The translations under genes were made by a program, and so were the position numbers. Under the pieces are notes generated by a model. That model did no database searches. It was given only the letters and a program-made list of their open reading frames with translations, and was not told the origin of the DNA. DNA of 64,000 bases from Solenopsis invicta (taxonomy: Eukaryota; Arthropoda; Insecta; Hymenoptera; Formicidae), in the NCBI RefSeq assembly GCF_016802725.1, contig NC_052673.1:9621037-9685036 (forward strand). Reading direction: 5' to 3'. Position 1 is the stretch's first letter, and every line of letters begins with the position of its first letter. Positions 12,300 to 25,000 of the stretch are shown piece after piece.

Positions 12300-12963
12300 T
12301 GCACTATTTATTAAAAGACAACTCAATTAAAAAATGATTAAATAAACGCGCACAATAATGCCAAACAAAAGTAACGCAACGCAACGCAAGACGCTTGCCA
12401 TAGGCTATAAGCAGTATCGAAATGATTCATTTTGCTTACGACTACTGCTACGACCTTAAAAGCCGGAATAATGTCACTTACAACCTACTGTTACCGCCTA
12501 AAACTCTCCATTGTAGACAGACCTTAAGCGGCTCACATCGTCGGGCTCTTGCACCCAAACGTCACACTTTTGTTTATACCCGTACATACGTGTCGACGCC
12601 ACGAATTTCAATTGCTTGTCACAACCGCTTTTTAAAAACTGTATTCTCTTTTCTCTTCTTCAGAATATTATTTATACCAATAAATACAGTCATGTTTTAA
12701 GTTTGTGTTATGGAGCGATTCTCTTCCGCAACCTACGCTTCTACAACAACCTTCTCTAACAATAACGAGTTATAAGTACGAGTATACTGTTATCTGTTAG
12801 CAATTAATACGTGAAAAGTAGGATTTTATGAAAATGTTCTAAAAAATGTGATTATCGTATGCACAATATTTTATTGTTAACCCAACACATTGTTATTAAC
12901 CCAACACAACGTTAATAATCACAAGAACAAGAGAGTTACAAGAAAAATATTTCCAATAAATCT

Positions 12964-13281
12964 TTATGTGTCTCGTTGTTCACGGGCTAACACTGTAGTC
13001 TCAACCACACCACTTCTTAAAACACATGCTACTATATTTATTGCTTTCTGTCTGTTGGATCTTGGGCGTTGAGCCTCTACAATTAAAAAAAAAAGATTAT
13101 ATGAAAAAAAAGATTATAATTAAAAATTTCTTAACATATAATTTTAATATACTTTACTTACAGATAAATTTTATTAAAGAGAATTTACGTGTACATCAAT
13201 TACCTTTATCTACACATCTAGAAACAACTTTCTTGCAATTTTCCACATTAGCGGGATCAGTGATAGCTATGGTGCAATATT
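12964..13281 (-). pseudogene. Venom-allergen-like gene 2, truncated relic
   Basis: Exon 5 (12964-13076, 113 bases) is still open to its stop codon and keeps its acceptor. Exon 4 starts normally at the donor end (13204) but homology stops after about 78 of 121 bases at gcaatatt (near 13281), where it is fused to sequence that belongs in intron 1. Exons 3 and 2 are therefore gone. Exon 1 and the TATA box are also absent: near 14541 the sequence jumps from the intron 1 end straight to promoter-upstream sequence. No protein of the family can be made from it. The poly-A signal remains at 12870-12875. Confidence 0.9.
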
Positions 13282-15074
13282 ATATAAATACTTTTTTAAT
13301 AAAATAAGTTTACTGCACAATTCCAAAGGGATATAAAAGGATTTCTTTTACATTATTAAACTTTTCATGAATTGTTATATAAACTCGTTTTTACTGACAT
13401 TCCCTATTGTACTCGGCATCACAAAATAAATTCTTTTGTGATACTTTCTGAAGATTAAAAGAAATTCTTTTAGCTGAGCTCATTGCAAATCTTTTAGAAA
13501 TTGTTGGTATCATCTGGATATTTTTTCAGCTATAATAAATAGTTAAGAATTTGAATATTTAGTATAAAAAAGTCCGAATGTAATATGACGTTAATACATA
13601 AATAGAGGAAAAACGGCGATTGTCGGCGGAATATATCTGAGGTTGTTCGATATCGTGATATCTCGTATACTTCATGTTAAATTCTAAGAGCAACCGTTAA
13701 AATTTTTTTTTCACAGTCTTCACACATTGTAGAATGGTTACTGACCATTAGTATTTGCTGTATATTTATAAAAACTAAATTTTTATTTTGCAGGTAGCAG
13801 AATTTTTGACAGGTGTATACTCTCTATGTAATTTTAAGAAGAACGTTACATAATAATTTTTTAACTCTAGTCTAACTTAAAGGCCATGAATGTAAATTTT
13901 TAAAAATATTATTAAATTTAATTTGTGTTGCAATGTGTGTGTACAAATTTAGTTGGCAAATTCTGTTATGGCATATGTGGGCTATGTTTGTAGAATATAG
14001 TTATCTGTTTCTTACATGCAACTGTCTCGCGACTTTACAATCTAATGGTAGAGATTGTATAATGTTTATTAGAAGCAAAGAACTTATTTTAAAAAGTATA
14101 GAGTTTTATTTGAAAGTTTTTTTTAAGTAAAAAACTATAAAAAAACATTTTTTTTTTTAATATATTTTATGAAATGTTCTTAAAACCTTATTTTATGGTA
14201 CATATTTGTGAGTAAAGTCTATAAAATCTTATTAATTTGCGTTTTTTTTTAATAAATAAACCTTTTTTTTTTCTTGATATTAATTAATAATATTCCGCAA
14301 TACTCTACATTCCATAAAAACGCATTTTCCCCAGTTTTCAGTAAATTATAAAACGTTCGGGCTATATATCCGATTCTACCTATAGAGTGGTTGGTAAAAC
14401 TCTATGGCGTTGGTTAGAATTGTGTTAATACTTACTAAGATAATAGCGAAAAACGAAATAATGTTCTACAATTCTCTCCTTTTTTTGACATATGTAATGT
14501 TCTCTTTACAAACAATTATAATTTGACATTTAATATTCTATTTATACGTGCCCATACGCACTTTAAGGGGGTGAAACACCCCTTTGAAGAAAATCGGTTT
14601 CTTTCTTTCGAAGTGTATGCCGTCGAAACTATAAGAGATAGAAAAAAATGTTTTAAATGAAAGTTGAATGGCTCGAAAAGTAATTTATGACAGCGGTAAA
14701 AAAATTTTTTTTTTAATTTTTTTTAATACTTTCCCCCACCACTTACCTATTTTTTTCAAAATTTTTATTTTTTTTATAAGCAAAATAAAGCTTATTTTAT
14801 TACGATATTCAACGGTATATGATAAAGTTACGATACAACATTCCCATTTTCCAAAAATAATTAAAAATCTCTCGATACGCACGGTACGCGCACACGTCCG
14901 CGCGTTCGTGCGCTACAAAAGTGACTCCCTTCGATTTCGACGTGCCTTTAATATGTTGTACAGATTAAAATAAGGGACACGTATTTTTTACACGTGTCCT
15001 AATACACTTTTAAGGGTGAAACACCCCTTTGAAAAAAATCGGGTTTTTTCTTTCGAAGCGTGTATCGTCGAAAC

Positions 15075-15411
15075 TATAAGAGATAATAAAAAAAAAACTC
15101 CCGACTGCTGCCAAAAGTTGGTTTAATAACAAGAATTAAAAAGTTTAAGATTAAAAATTAATTAATAACAAAAAAAATTTTAAATTTAAAAAACAATTAA
15201 AAAAATTATAAAGTTAATTAAAATTAAATAAAAATTAAAAAATTAAAAAGTTAAATACAAAAATTACAAAAATAAGGAAAAACCAACAAATTAATAAAAA
15301 TTAACTAAATTAACAAATTTAGTAAAAAATTGGAAATAAAAAACAAATTAACATAAAAACAGAGAATCAACAAAAGTAAAAAATAATAATAAAAAGATTG
15401 CTTTAAAAAGT
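15075..15411. repeat. A-rich degenerate low-complexity stretch
   Basis: About 300 bases are composed almost only of A and T in aattaaaa-like words, inserted between promoter-upstream sequence of unit 2 and block B of unit 3. It has no counterpart in the other units and contains no gene. Confidence 0.8.
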
Positions 15412-16336
15412 TTGCACATAATTTATCGACACGCAAGATGAAAAAAATATGTAACATGTTGAAATGTAAATACAAGTTGTCTAATAAATACGAGAAAAAA
15501 GTTTATTATGTATATTAGTACTCATATAGGCATTAATTTATTTATTCTTTAGATCAATTATTTTATAGATTAATTACTATTTTTTTGGTTAATTTAAATA
15601 TTAAAATTGAAAAATATAAAATTTCAATTATAAGAACATACTTGATTAATACACCAATCATAATGCAATAATATTTTTATAAATCTTGTCCTATGTACTA
15701 AATATATCGTAACTTTAAGTCTAGAATCTATTAGATGATATTTTGATAAATATAATCGTTAAATTTTAATAGAAAATACTTATTATTATCAAAGTTATTG
15801 GATACAATAAATTCCAATAATATCTTTGTCAAAGAATATAATTCGACATAATTTTTTTTTTATATTTTAGCGCCACGAGCGCCTTTGTGTCTTTGTCTAA
15901 GCGCCTCACTTAGCGTCGGTGTCTCGCACTCAAATGTCACACTTCCGTTTGTTCCCGTACAGTTTCAACCCCGCAAATCTCAATTGTTCGTCACGACCGC
16001 TTTTTAAAAACTGTATTCTTTTTTCTTTCCTTCAGAATATTATTTATACCAATAAATACGTACAGTCATGTTTTAAGTTTATGTTATGGAGCGATTCTCT
16101 TCCGCAACCTACGCATCTACACAACCTCCTCTAACAATAACGAATTGTAAATACGAGTATACTGTTATCTGTTAGTAATTAATACGTGAAAAATAGGATT
16201 TTATGAAAATGTTCTGAAAAATGTGATTATCATATGCACAATATTTTATTGTTAACTACACACATTGTTATTAACCCAACACAACGTTAATAAATACAAG
16301 AACAAGAGAATTAAGAAAAATACTTTCAATAAATCT

Positions 16337-19300
16337 TTATGTGTCTCGTTGTTCACGGGCTAGCACTGTAGTCTCCGCCACACCAGCTCTTAAAACACAT
16401 GCTATTATATTTATTGCTTTCTGTCTGTTGGATCTTGGGCGTTGAGATTCTACAATTAAAAAAAAAGATTATATGACTAATTTAAAATTTTTGAATATAT
16501 AATCTCAATATACTTTACTTAAGATAAATTTTATCAAAAAGAATGTACGTGTACATCAATTACCTTTATCTACACATCTAGAAACAACTTTCTTGCAATT
16601 TTCCACATTAGCGGGATCAGTGATAGCTATGGCGCAATATTTATCATCTTTTTTTTTTATAGCAGCTGGATCTGGGTCATCAAACTACACAAGTGTGACT
16701 TTATTATTTAACGTTATTTGTCTGCTAAATAGTAAAATTTAAACATTTATAAGTTACAACTGTAACACACATTATTTGTGTACCGTTATAGACTACAAAA
16801 TATTAAAAATTTCATATAATTTTATAGAAATTAATATTTTTAAACTTTCTATTTAATTGAAATATATAATTATGTTAACTATTTTACTTATTTAATATAG
16901 AATGAAAATTAATTATTTGGAGAAAGGAATAGATTTAGTTTTCTTATTTGATTATAAATTCTCATTTTTGATATGCTAATTAAAATTTATAATCAAAGAT
17001 TGTTATTATTAGAAATAATTTGATTTTATAATTAATTTTAAAGTTAGATTTTAGTAAATTATATATTATCTTGCATATCAAGCAATTTTTGTATTATATC
17101 TATTTTTACATAATTGTTGTTTTTATTCAAATACGTACTACGCCACCCTTGGCCAAAGCACAATGCCATACATCGACTCTAGCTAACGGATCATCTGCAA
17201 CATATATTACAATATTGTTAATATAATTTCAAATGCATATGATCTTATGATTGAAATTATACATAATATTTACTTAAAATTAATACTTAATAATTAAAAC
17301 TGACCTGGTTGATTTACGCATTTTGGTAATGTTCTTGCACATTCAGCTATATCTTTACGAAGAATTTTTCGTCTTTCAGTATCTGCGTAAATTATCTGCA
17401 CAAACTAATACATCCAAATAGCAAGATTAATTATTATTGTATAAAAACATTTTACATATAATCATTTTTTTTTCGAATTGTAAAAAATACATGATACCCA
17501 GATGGCACAGTAATTCAGGAAAAATTTACAAACACTTCATTCAAAAGAATTACTTATGAGCTTTTTCAAACAAATCATCTAGTATTGAAAATTAGCTCAT
17601 TTTTTTTTAGTTTAAAATGATTCAAAAAGCTGAACTACTTAAGAATTGATTCTTAATTCCAGATGGATACCATCTCTTTTGCCATAGCAAATTGTTTTAT
17701 AAACGCATAGGGTAGGTGACCAAAACCAGTAGGCGTTTATTTGTAAGGATATAATTTTTCTGTTTGCTTTTAGGAGAATTTGTGAGTCAAAAAGTACAGC
17801 TTATCAATCGATATTTGTGTACTTATAGTTTCGTGTGATCGACACTGCTATTTTGTAAAATTAAAAAAGAATTATTTTTGTATACATATTTATGAAAAAA
17901 TATGCTTTAATTACATGTTTTTAACATCTTATATTGAAGTGACCAATCAGTCTTATACATGTGTTAACATAAGGTGTTTACGGATCATTACTTAGGTAGC
18001 AGTTTCTGTGCACGCAGAAGTCATGCAACGTTAGCAGTATGTTTGGATGACTAACAGCTTAGAAATTTCTAAAAGAATATTTCTGAGAAAATAGATTTTT
18101 AAATATTTTTTTACTTTAAAGAACATTTTTATTTTATCTAACGTTAGCGGGATCAGTGATAGCTATGGTGCAATATTATATAAATACTTTTTTAATAAAA
18201 TAAGTTTACTGCACAATTCCAAAGGGATATAAAAGGATTTCTTTTACATTATTAAACTTTTCATGAATTGTTATATAAACTCGTTTTTACTGACATTCCC
18301 TATTGTACTCGGCATCACAAAATAAATTCTTTTGTGATACTTTCTGAAGATTAAAAGAAATTCTTTTAGCTGAGCTCATTGCAAATCTTTTAGAAATTGT
18401 TGGTATCATCTGGATATTTTTTCAGCTATAATAAATAGTTAAGAATTTGAATATTTAGTATAAAAAAGTCCGAATGTAATATGACGTTAATACATAAATA
18501 GAGGAAAAACGGCGATTGTCGGCGGAATATATCTGAGGTTGTTCGATATCGTGATATCTCGTATACTTCATGTTAAATTCTAAGAGCAACCGTTAAAATT
18601 TTTTTTTCACAGTCTTCACACATTGTAGAATGGTTACTGACCATTAGTATTTGCTGTATATTTATAAAAACTAAATTTTTATTTTGCAGGTAGCAGAATT
18701 TTTGACAGGTGTATACTCTCTATGTAATTTTAAGAAGAACGTTACATAATAATTTTTTAACTCTAGTCTAACTTAAAGGCCATGAATGTAAATTTTTAAA
18801 AATATTATTAAATTTAATTTGTGTTGCAATGTGTGTGTACAAATTTAGTTGGCAAATTCTGTTATGGCATATGTGGGCTATGTTTGTAGAATATAGTTAT
18901 CTGTTTCTTACATGCAACTGTCTCGCGACTTTACAATCTAATGGTAGAGATTGTATAATGTTTATTAGAAGCAAAGAACTTATTTTAAAAAGTATAGAGT
19001 TTTATTTGAAAGTTTTTTTTAAGTAAAAAACTATAAAAAAACATTTTTTTTTTTTAATATATTTTATGAAATGTTCTTAAAACCTTATTTTATGGTACAT
19101 ATTTGTGAGTAAAGTCTATAAAATCTTATTAATTTGCGTTTTTTTTTAATAAATAAACCTTTTTTTTTTCTTGATATTAATTAATAATATTCCGCAATAC
19201 TCTACATTCCATAAAAACGCATTTTCCCCAGTTTTCAGTAAATTATCAAACGTTCGGGTTATATATCCGATGAACTTCTACCTATAGAGTTGTTCGTAAA

Positions 19301-19511
19301 ACTCTATGGCGTTGGTTAGAATTGTGTTAATACTTACTAAGATAATAGCGAAAAACGAAATAATGTTCTACAATTCTCTCCTTTTTTTGACATATGTAAT
19401 GTTCTCTTTACAAACAATTATAATTTGACATTTAATATTCTATGACTTAAAATAGTATAATTTCTGTGTACTTACAACTAGCAGACATGTAGCAAGCACG
19501 AAAGTCTTCAT
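16337..19511 (-). CDS. Venom allergen Sol i 2/4-like gene 3, five exons, intact
   Basis: Coding exons in order are 19476-19511, 17305-17404, 17139-17194, 16564-16684 and 16337-16449 (complement). Their lengths (36, 100, 56, 121, 113) equal those of gene 1, all junctions have GT/AG, and the product is 141 residues with a signal peptide (start MKTFVLATC) and the seven-cysteine mature part. In exons 2 and 3 I count 8 amino-acid-changing and 6 silent differences from gene 1, so divergence is moderate and not suggestive of adaptive change. Intron 1 is chimeric: 18144-19400 is a copy of relic gene 2's intron and carries about 35 bases of displaced exon 4 (18144-18178). That fragment has no acceptor nearby, so normal splicing should ignore it. 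TATA box at 19596-19603. Confidence 0.88.
18144..18178 (-). pseudogene. Exon 4 fragment stranded in intron 1 of gene 3
   Basis: The stretch ttagcgggatcagtgatagc and the bases up to gcaatatt are part of exon 4 of the venom-allergen-like genes, in the deleted form found in relic gene 2 (13247-13281). It is joined at its left to normal intron 1 sequence (tttttattttatctaacg) and marks an unequal-exchange breakpoint. Confidence 0.85.
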
Positions 19512-19595
19512 TCTTCAATATTTTAGTTGTAAGTATATAGAGAAGTTGTATGAGAGACTTTATTCATTTAACATATTGAGAATACTTTGACAGTG

Positions 19596-19603
19596 TATTT
19601 ATA
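19596..19603 (-). promoter_or_regulatory. TATA box of venom-allergen-like gene 3
   Basis: TATAAATA on the minus strand, 85-92 bases before the ATG at 19511, at the same spacing as in genes 1 and 4. Confidence 0.6.
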
Positions 19604-20338
19604 TTCTGGAAAAGTCGTGATGTGGTATCTCTCTATCTGTTCCTGCGTAATTCTTAAATATACGACCGAAAAAATAACGCAAAGATATAAAAAGAAACCT
19701 GTTAAAATACTTATTTTTACTTTTGCATTGTATATTTTTATCTTACAAGGCTTCACATGGAATCCGTCTCAGGTTCACACAAGCTTTTAATACGTTGTAG
19801 TACAGATAAAAATAAGGAACACGTATTTTTTTATACGTTTCCGTTTGCACATTTAGGGAGTGAAATACCCATTTTAAAAAAATCGATATTTTTCTTTCGA
19901 AGCAAGTATTGTCGAAACTATAAGTGATAGAAAAAAATGTTCTAATTGAAAATTAAATGGCTCGCAGAGTATTTTATAACAATAATAAACTTTTTTAAAA
20001 CTTTTTGTATGCTTTTCTTCACCATTTTTAACTCCGTTCTACCGTTTTTCTTTCATGAGTAGCTATGCATAACAACAAGAAATAATTTCGTTGTTCGCAC
20101 TTTAAAAATTTCCAAAGTGCAAAAACAACCTGAAAATAACAGGAAGTTTAAAATACTATGAGCGTCAAGGAATTCCTTATTGCTTTCCAATTCGCACTGC
20201 AACCAACTTGTAGAATTACAATTCTGTACCTCACAATTGGTCAAACTAAACACAATTAATAAAAAAAGCCCGCAAATCGAGAAGCGGCAGAGAACAATTA
20301 AGACCGTCGTGCGTAATGTAATTTGAGTACTTGTTTTA

Positions 20339-20340
<2 letters not shown>

Positions 20341-20381
<41 letters not shown>

Positions 20382-20430
20382 CACACGCACACGCACACGC
20401 ACACGCACACGCACGCGCACACGCACGCGC

Positions 20431-20462
<32 letters not shown>
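20341..20462. repeat. CA/GCAC microsatellite, about 120 bp
   Basis: A compound CA run with interspersed CGCA words, at the block A position of unit 4. It produces apparent long reading frames of alternating residues that are not genes. Confidence 0.95.
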
Positions 20463-20464
<2 letters not shown>

Positions 20465-22060
20465 TATATATCTGAACGTACGTAAACACAAATTTAATTA
20501 AAATTGAAATTTTTTACGAATTTATATCTAATAAGAAAAAATGAATAAGCAGCTTTTACGAATTAACAATCCGATTATTAAAACTCACTGCAGCAATTTG
20601 TACGGTACGTAAACTTACTTTTCTTTGTTTTGTATGTACAATTTTTGTGGAATATTTGTGATAATTTTTATGGTAATAGGTATGCAATGTTGTTGCCAAA
20701 AAGTAACTCATTGTTAGTTGCATTGCAAATAAATGCATTCTGATACGCAGTTTGAAATTAATATGGGTAAATAACGAAATATAAAATTACGTATTTTTTT
20801 ACCTTGGAACTCGCGCGTTATTTATTAGCGTATACAACTTATTCCAATTATTATAGATTCTTTAATGTCGTGCTTGCATTATTTATTCGTATATCAAGGT
20901 TTCTGAGTCAAATACAGTCTACTTTTATTCTACTTTTTTAAAACTTTATTTATAAAGCATCGAAAAAATTCAATGAGAATAAAATATTCATTATAATAGC
21001 TCACCGAAATAAAATGTTTATTCTGCATAGAATATTTATAAATAAGTAAAAAAAGTATTTCTTAATTTCACACATTGTCAGTCGATGTTACTTATTTAGT
21101 ACAATAATTAATTTGAGCAAGAATTGCACATAATTTATCGACACGCAAGATGAAAAAAATATGTAACATGTTGAAATGTAAATACAAGTTGTCTAATAAA
21201 TACGAGAAAAAAGTTTATTATGTATATTAGTACTCATATAGGCATTAATTTATTTATTCTTTAGATCAATTATTTTATAGATTAATTACTATTTTTTGGT
21301 TTTTTTAAATATTAAAATTGAAAAATATAAAATTTCAATTATAAGAACATACTTGATTAATACACCAATCATTATGCAATAATATTTTTATAAATCTTGT
21401 CCTTTGTACTAAATATATCGTAACTTTAAGTCTAGAATCTATTAGATGATATTTTGATAAATATAATCGTTAAATTTTAATAGAAAATACTTATTATTAT
21501 CAAAGTTATTGGATACAATAAATTCCAATAATATCTTTGTCAAAGAATATAATTCGACATAATTTTTTTTTTATATTTTAGCGCCACGAGCGCCTTTGTG
21601 TCTTTGTCTAAGCGCCTCACTTAGCGTCGGTGTCTCGCACTCAAATGTCACACTTCCGTTTGTTCCCGTACAGTTTCAACCCCGCAAATCTCAATTGTTC
21701 ATCACGACCGCTTTTTAAAAACTGTATTCTTTTTTCTTTCCTTCAGAATATTATTTATACCAATAAATACGTACAGTCATGTTTTAAGTTTGTGTTATGG
21801 AGCGATTCTCTTCCGCAACCTACGCATCTACAACAACCTTGTCTAACAATAACGAGTTATAAATACGAGTATACTGTTATCTATTAGTAATTAATACATG
21901 AAAAATAGGATTTTATGAAAATGTTCTAAAAAATGTGATGTATCGTATGCACAATATTTTATTGTTAACCCAACACATTGTTATTAACCCAACACAACGT
22001 TAATAATTATAAGAACAATAGGATTACAAGAAAAATACTTCCAATAAAACATTATGTGTC

Positions 22061-25000
22061 TCATTTTTCACGGGCTAGCACTGTAGTCTCCGCCACACCA
22101 GCTCTTAAAATACATGCAACTATATTTATTGCTTTCTGTCTGTTGGATCTTGGGCGTTGAGTTTCTACAATTGAAAAAAAGGATTATATGACTAATTTAA
22201 AATTTTTGAATATATAATCTCAATATACTTTACTTAAGATAAATTTTATCAAAAAGAATGTACATGTACATCAATTACCTTTATCTACACATCTAGAAAC
22301 AACTTTCTTGCAATTTTCCACATCAGCGGGATCAGTGATAGCTATGGCGCAATATTTATCATCTTTTTTTTTTATAGCAGCTGGATCTGGGTCATCAAAC
22401 TACACAAGTGTGACTTTATTATTTAACGTTATTTGTCTGCTAAATAGTAAAATTTAAACATTTATAAGTTACAACTGTAACACACATTATTTGTGTACCG
22501 TTATAGACTACAAAATATTAAAAATTTCATATAATTTTATAGAAATTAATATTTTTAAACTTTCTATTTAATTGAAATATATAATTATGTTAACTATTTT
22601 ACTTATTTAATATAGAATGAAAATTAATTATTTGGAGAAAGGAATAGATTTAGTTTTCTTATTTGATTATAAATTCTCATTTTTGATATGCTAATTAAAA
22701 TTTATAATCAAAGATTGTTATTATTAGAAATAATTTGATTTTATAATTAATTTTAAAGTTAGATTTTAGTAAATTATATATTATCTTGCATATCAAGCAA
22801 TTTTTGTATTATATCTATTTTTACATAATTGTTGTTTTTATTCAAATACGTACTACGCCACCCTTGGCCAAAGCACAATGCCATACATCGACTCTAGCTA
22901 ACGGATCATCTGCAACATATATTACAATATTGTTAATATAATTTCAAATGCATATGATCTTATGATTGAAATTATACATAATATTTACTTAAAATTAATA
23001 CTTAATAATTAAAACTGACCTGGTTGATTTACGCATTTTGGTAATGTTCTTGCACATTCAGCTATATCTTTACGAAGAATTTTTCGTCTTTCAGTATCTG
23101 CGTAAATTATCTGCACAAACTAATACATCCAAATAGCAAGATTAATTATTATTGTATAAAAACATTTTACATATAATCATTTTTTTTTCGAATTGTAAAA
23201 AATACATGATACCCAGATGGCACAGTAATTCAGGAAAAATTTACAAACACTTCATTCAAAAGAATTACTTATGAGCTTTTTCAAACAAATCATCTAGTAT
23301 TGAAAATTAGCTCATTTTTTTTTAGTTTAAAATGATTCAAAAAGCTGAACTACTTAAGAATTGATTCTTAATTCCAGATGGATACCATCTCTTTTGCCAT
23401 AGCAAATTGTTTTATAAACGCATAGGGTAGGTGACCAAAACCAGTAGGCGTTTATTTGTAAGGATATAATTTTTCTGTTTGCTTTTAGGAGAATTTGTGA
23501 GTCAAAAAGTACAGCTTATCAATCGATATTTGTGTACTTATAGTTCTGTGTGATCGACACTGCTATTTTGTAAAATTAAAAAAGAATTATATTTTTATAC
23601 CTATTTATGAAAAAATATGCTTTAATTACATGTTTTTAACATCTTATATTGAAGTGACCAATCAGTCTTATACATGTGTTAACATAAGGTGTTTACGGAT
23701 CATTACTTAGGTAGCAGTTTCTGTGCACGCAGAAGTCATGCAACGTTAGCAGTACGTTTGGATGACTAACAGCTTAGAAATTTCTAAAAAAATATTTCTG
23801 AGAAAACAGATTTCCGATTATTTTTTTACTTTAATGAACATTTTTATTTTATTTAACGTTGAGAAAACGTTTCTTTGCAACATTAAAATAAATACTTTTT
23901 TAATCAAATAAGTTACCAATTCCAAAAGGATATAAAAAGATTTTTTTTTACATTATTAAACTTTTCATGAATTGTTATATAAACTCGTTTTTACTGACAT
24001 TTTCTGTTGTACTCGGCATCACAAAATATATTTTTTTGTGATACTGTTTGACGAGTAGAAGGAACTCTTTTAGCTAAGCTCATTGCAAATCTTTTAGAAA
24101 TTGTTGGTGTCAATTGGATATTTTTTCAACTATAATAAATAATTAAGGATTTTAATATTACAATAAGTATAAAAAAGTCTTAATATAATATGACGTTAAT
24201 ACATAAATAGAGGAAGAACGGTGAATGTGAAATATATATGTGATGGTTCAATATTGTGATATCTCGTATACGTCATGTTGAATTCTACGAGCAACCATTA
24301 AAATTTTTTCTTTACAGTCTTTACACATTGTAGGATGGTTACTGACCATTGCCGTTCGCTATATATTTATGAAAACTAAATTTTAATTTTGCAGTTAGCA
24401 GAATTTTTTACAGGTGTAAATTTCTCTACATAATTTTAAGAAGAATGTTACATAATAATTTTGAACTCTAGTCTAACTTAAAGGCCATGAATGTAAATTT
24501 TTAAAATTATTATTAAATTTAATGTGTTACAATGTGTGTGTACAAATTTTGCAAATAAAATCATGGTATATGTGGGCTATGATTGTAAAATATAGTGTTC
24601 CGTCACTTGCAACTCTTTTGCGACTTTACAATCTCATGGTAGAGATTGTGTAATGTTTATTAGAAGCAAAGAAATTATTTTAAAAGTATTCAGTTTTATT
24701 TGATAGATTTTTTAAGTAAAAATGTATAAAAAAACATTTTTTTTTAATAAAATATATTTTATAAAATCTTCTTAAATTCTTGTTCCATGGTACATATTTG
24801 TGTGTAAAGTCTATGAATGCTCATTAATTTGTGTTTGTTTTTATAAATAAACGTACTTTTTTATGATATTAGTTAGTATTCCGCGATTCCTTACATTCCA
24901 TAAAAACGCATTTTCCTTCTTTTTCAGTAAATTGTAAAACGTTTGGGCTATATATCCAATGAACTTCTACCTATAGAGTGGTTGGTAAAACTCTATGGCG

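Larger units (their letters stand above)
8486..12530. mobile_element. Decayed PIF/Harbinger transposon
   Basis: The block holds both proteins expected of a PIF/Harbinger element in opposite orientation: a HARBI1-type DDE nuclease (plus, 8594-10256) and a MADF-domain partner (minus, 10754-12299). Array homology stops at the mariner on the left and resumes at taagcggctcac near 12529 on the right. The probable ends (about aagtccggccaatg on the left; complement of cattgtagacagacc on the right) are only weakly similar, and TTA is found at both borders, the size of a Harbinger target duplication. End points are therefore approximate. Both genes are broken, so the copy is not autonomous. Confidence 0.75.

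Noticed and set aside
13933..14130. A 65-codon frame that is identical at 18829-19026
   Set aside because: The identity is explained by recent duplication of the whole segment; it lies in venom-gene intron sequence and is not open in units 1 and 4.
15919..16134. A plus-strand frame shared with 21630-21887 and partly 1485-1670
   Set aside because: It is in block C of the repeated unit, downstream of the venom genes; it starts at different places between units, changes length and has no recognisable motif, so it is most likely spacer.
20053..20489. Open frames rich in alternating Cys/Val or Arg/Val
   Set aside because: They come from the CA/GCAC microsatellite at 20341-20462 and do not represent a protein.
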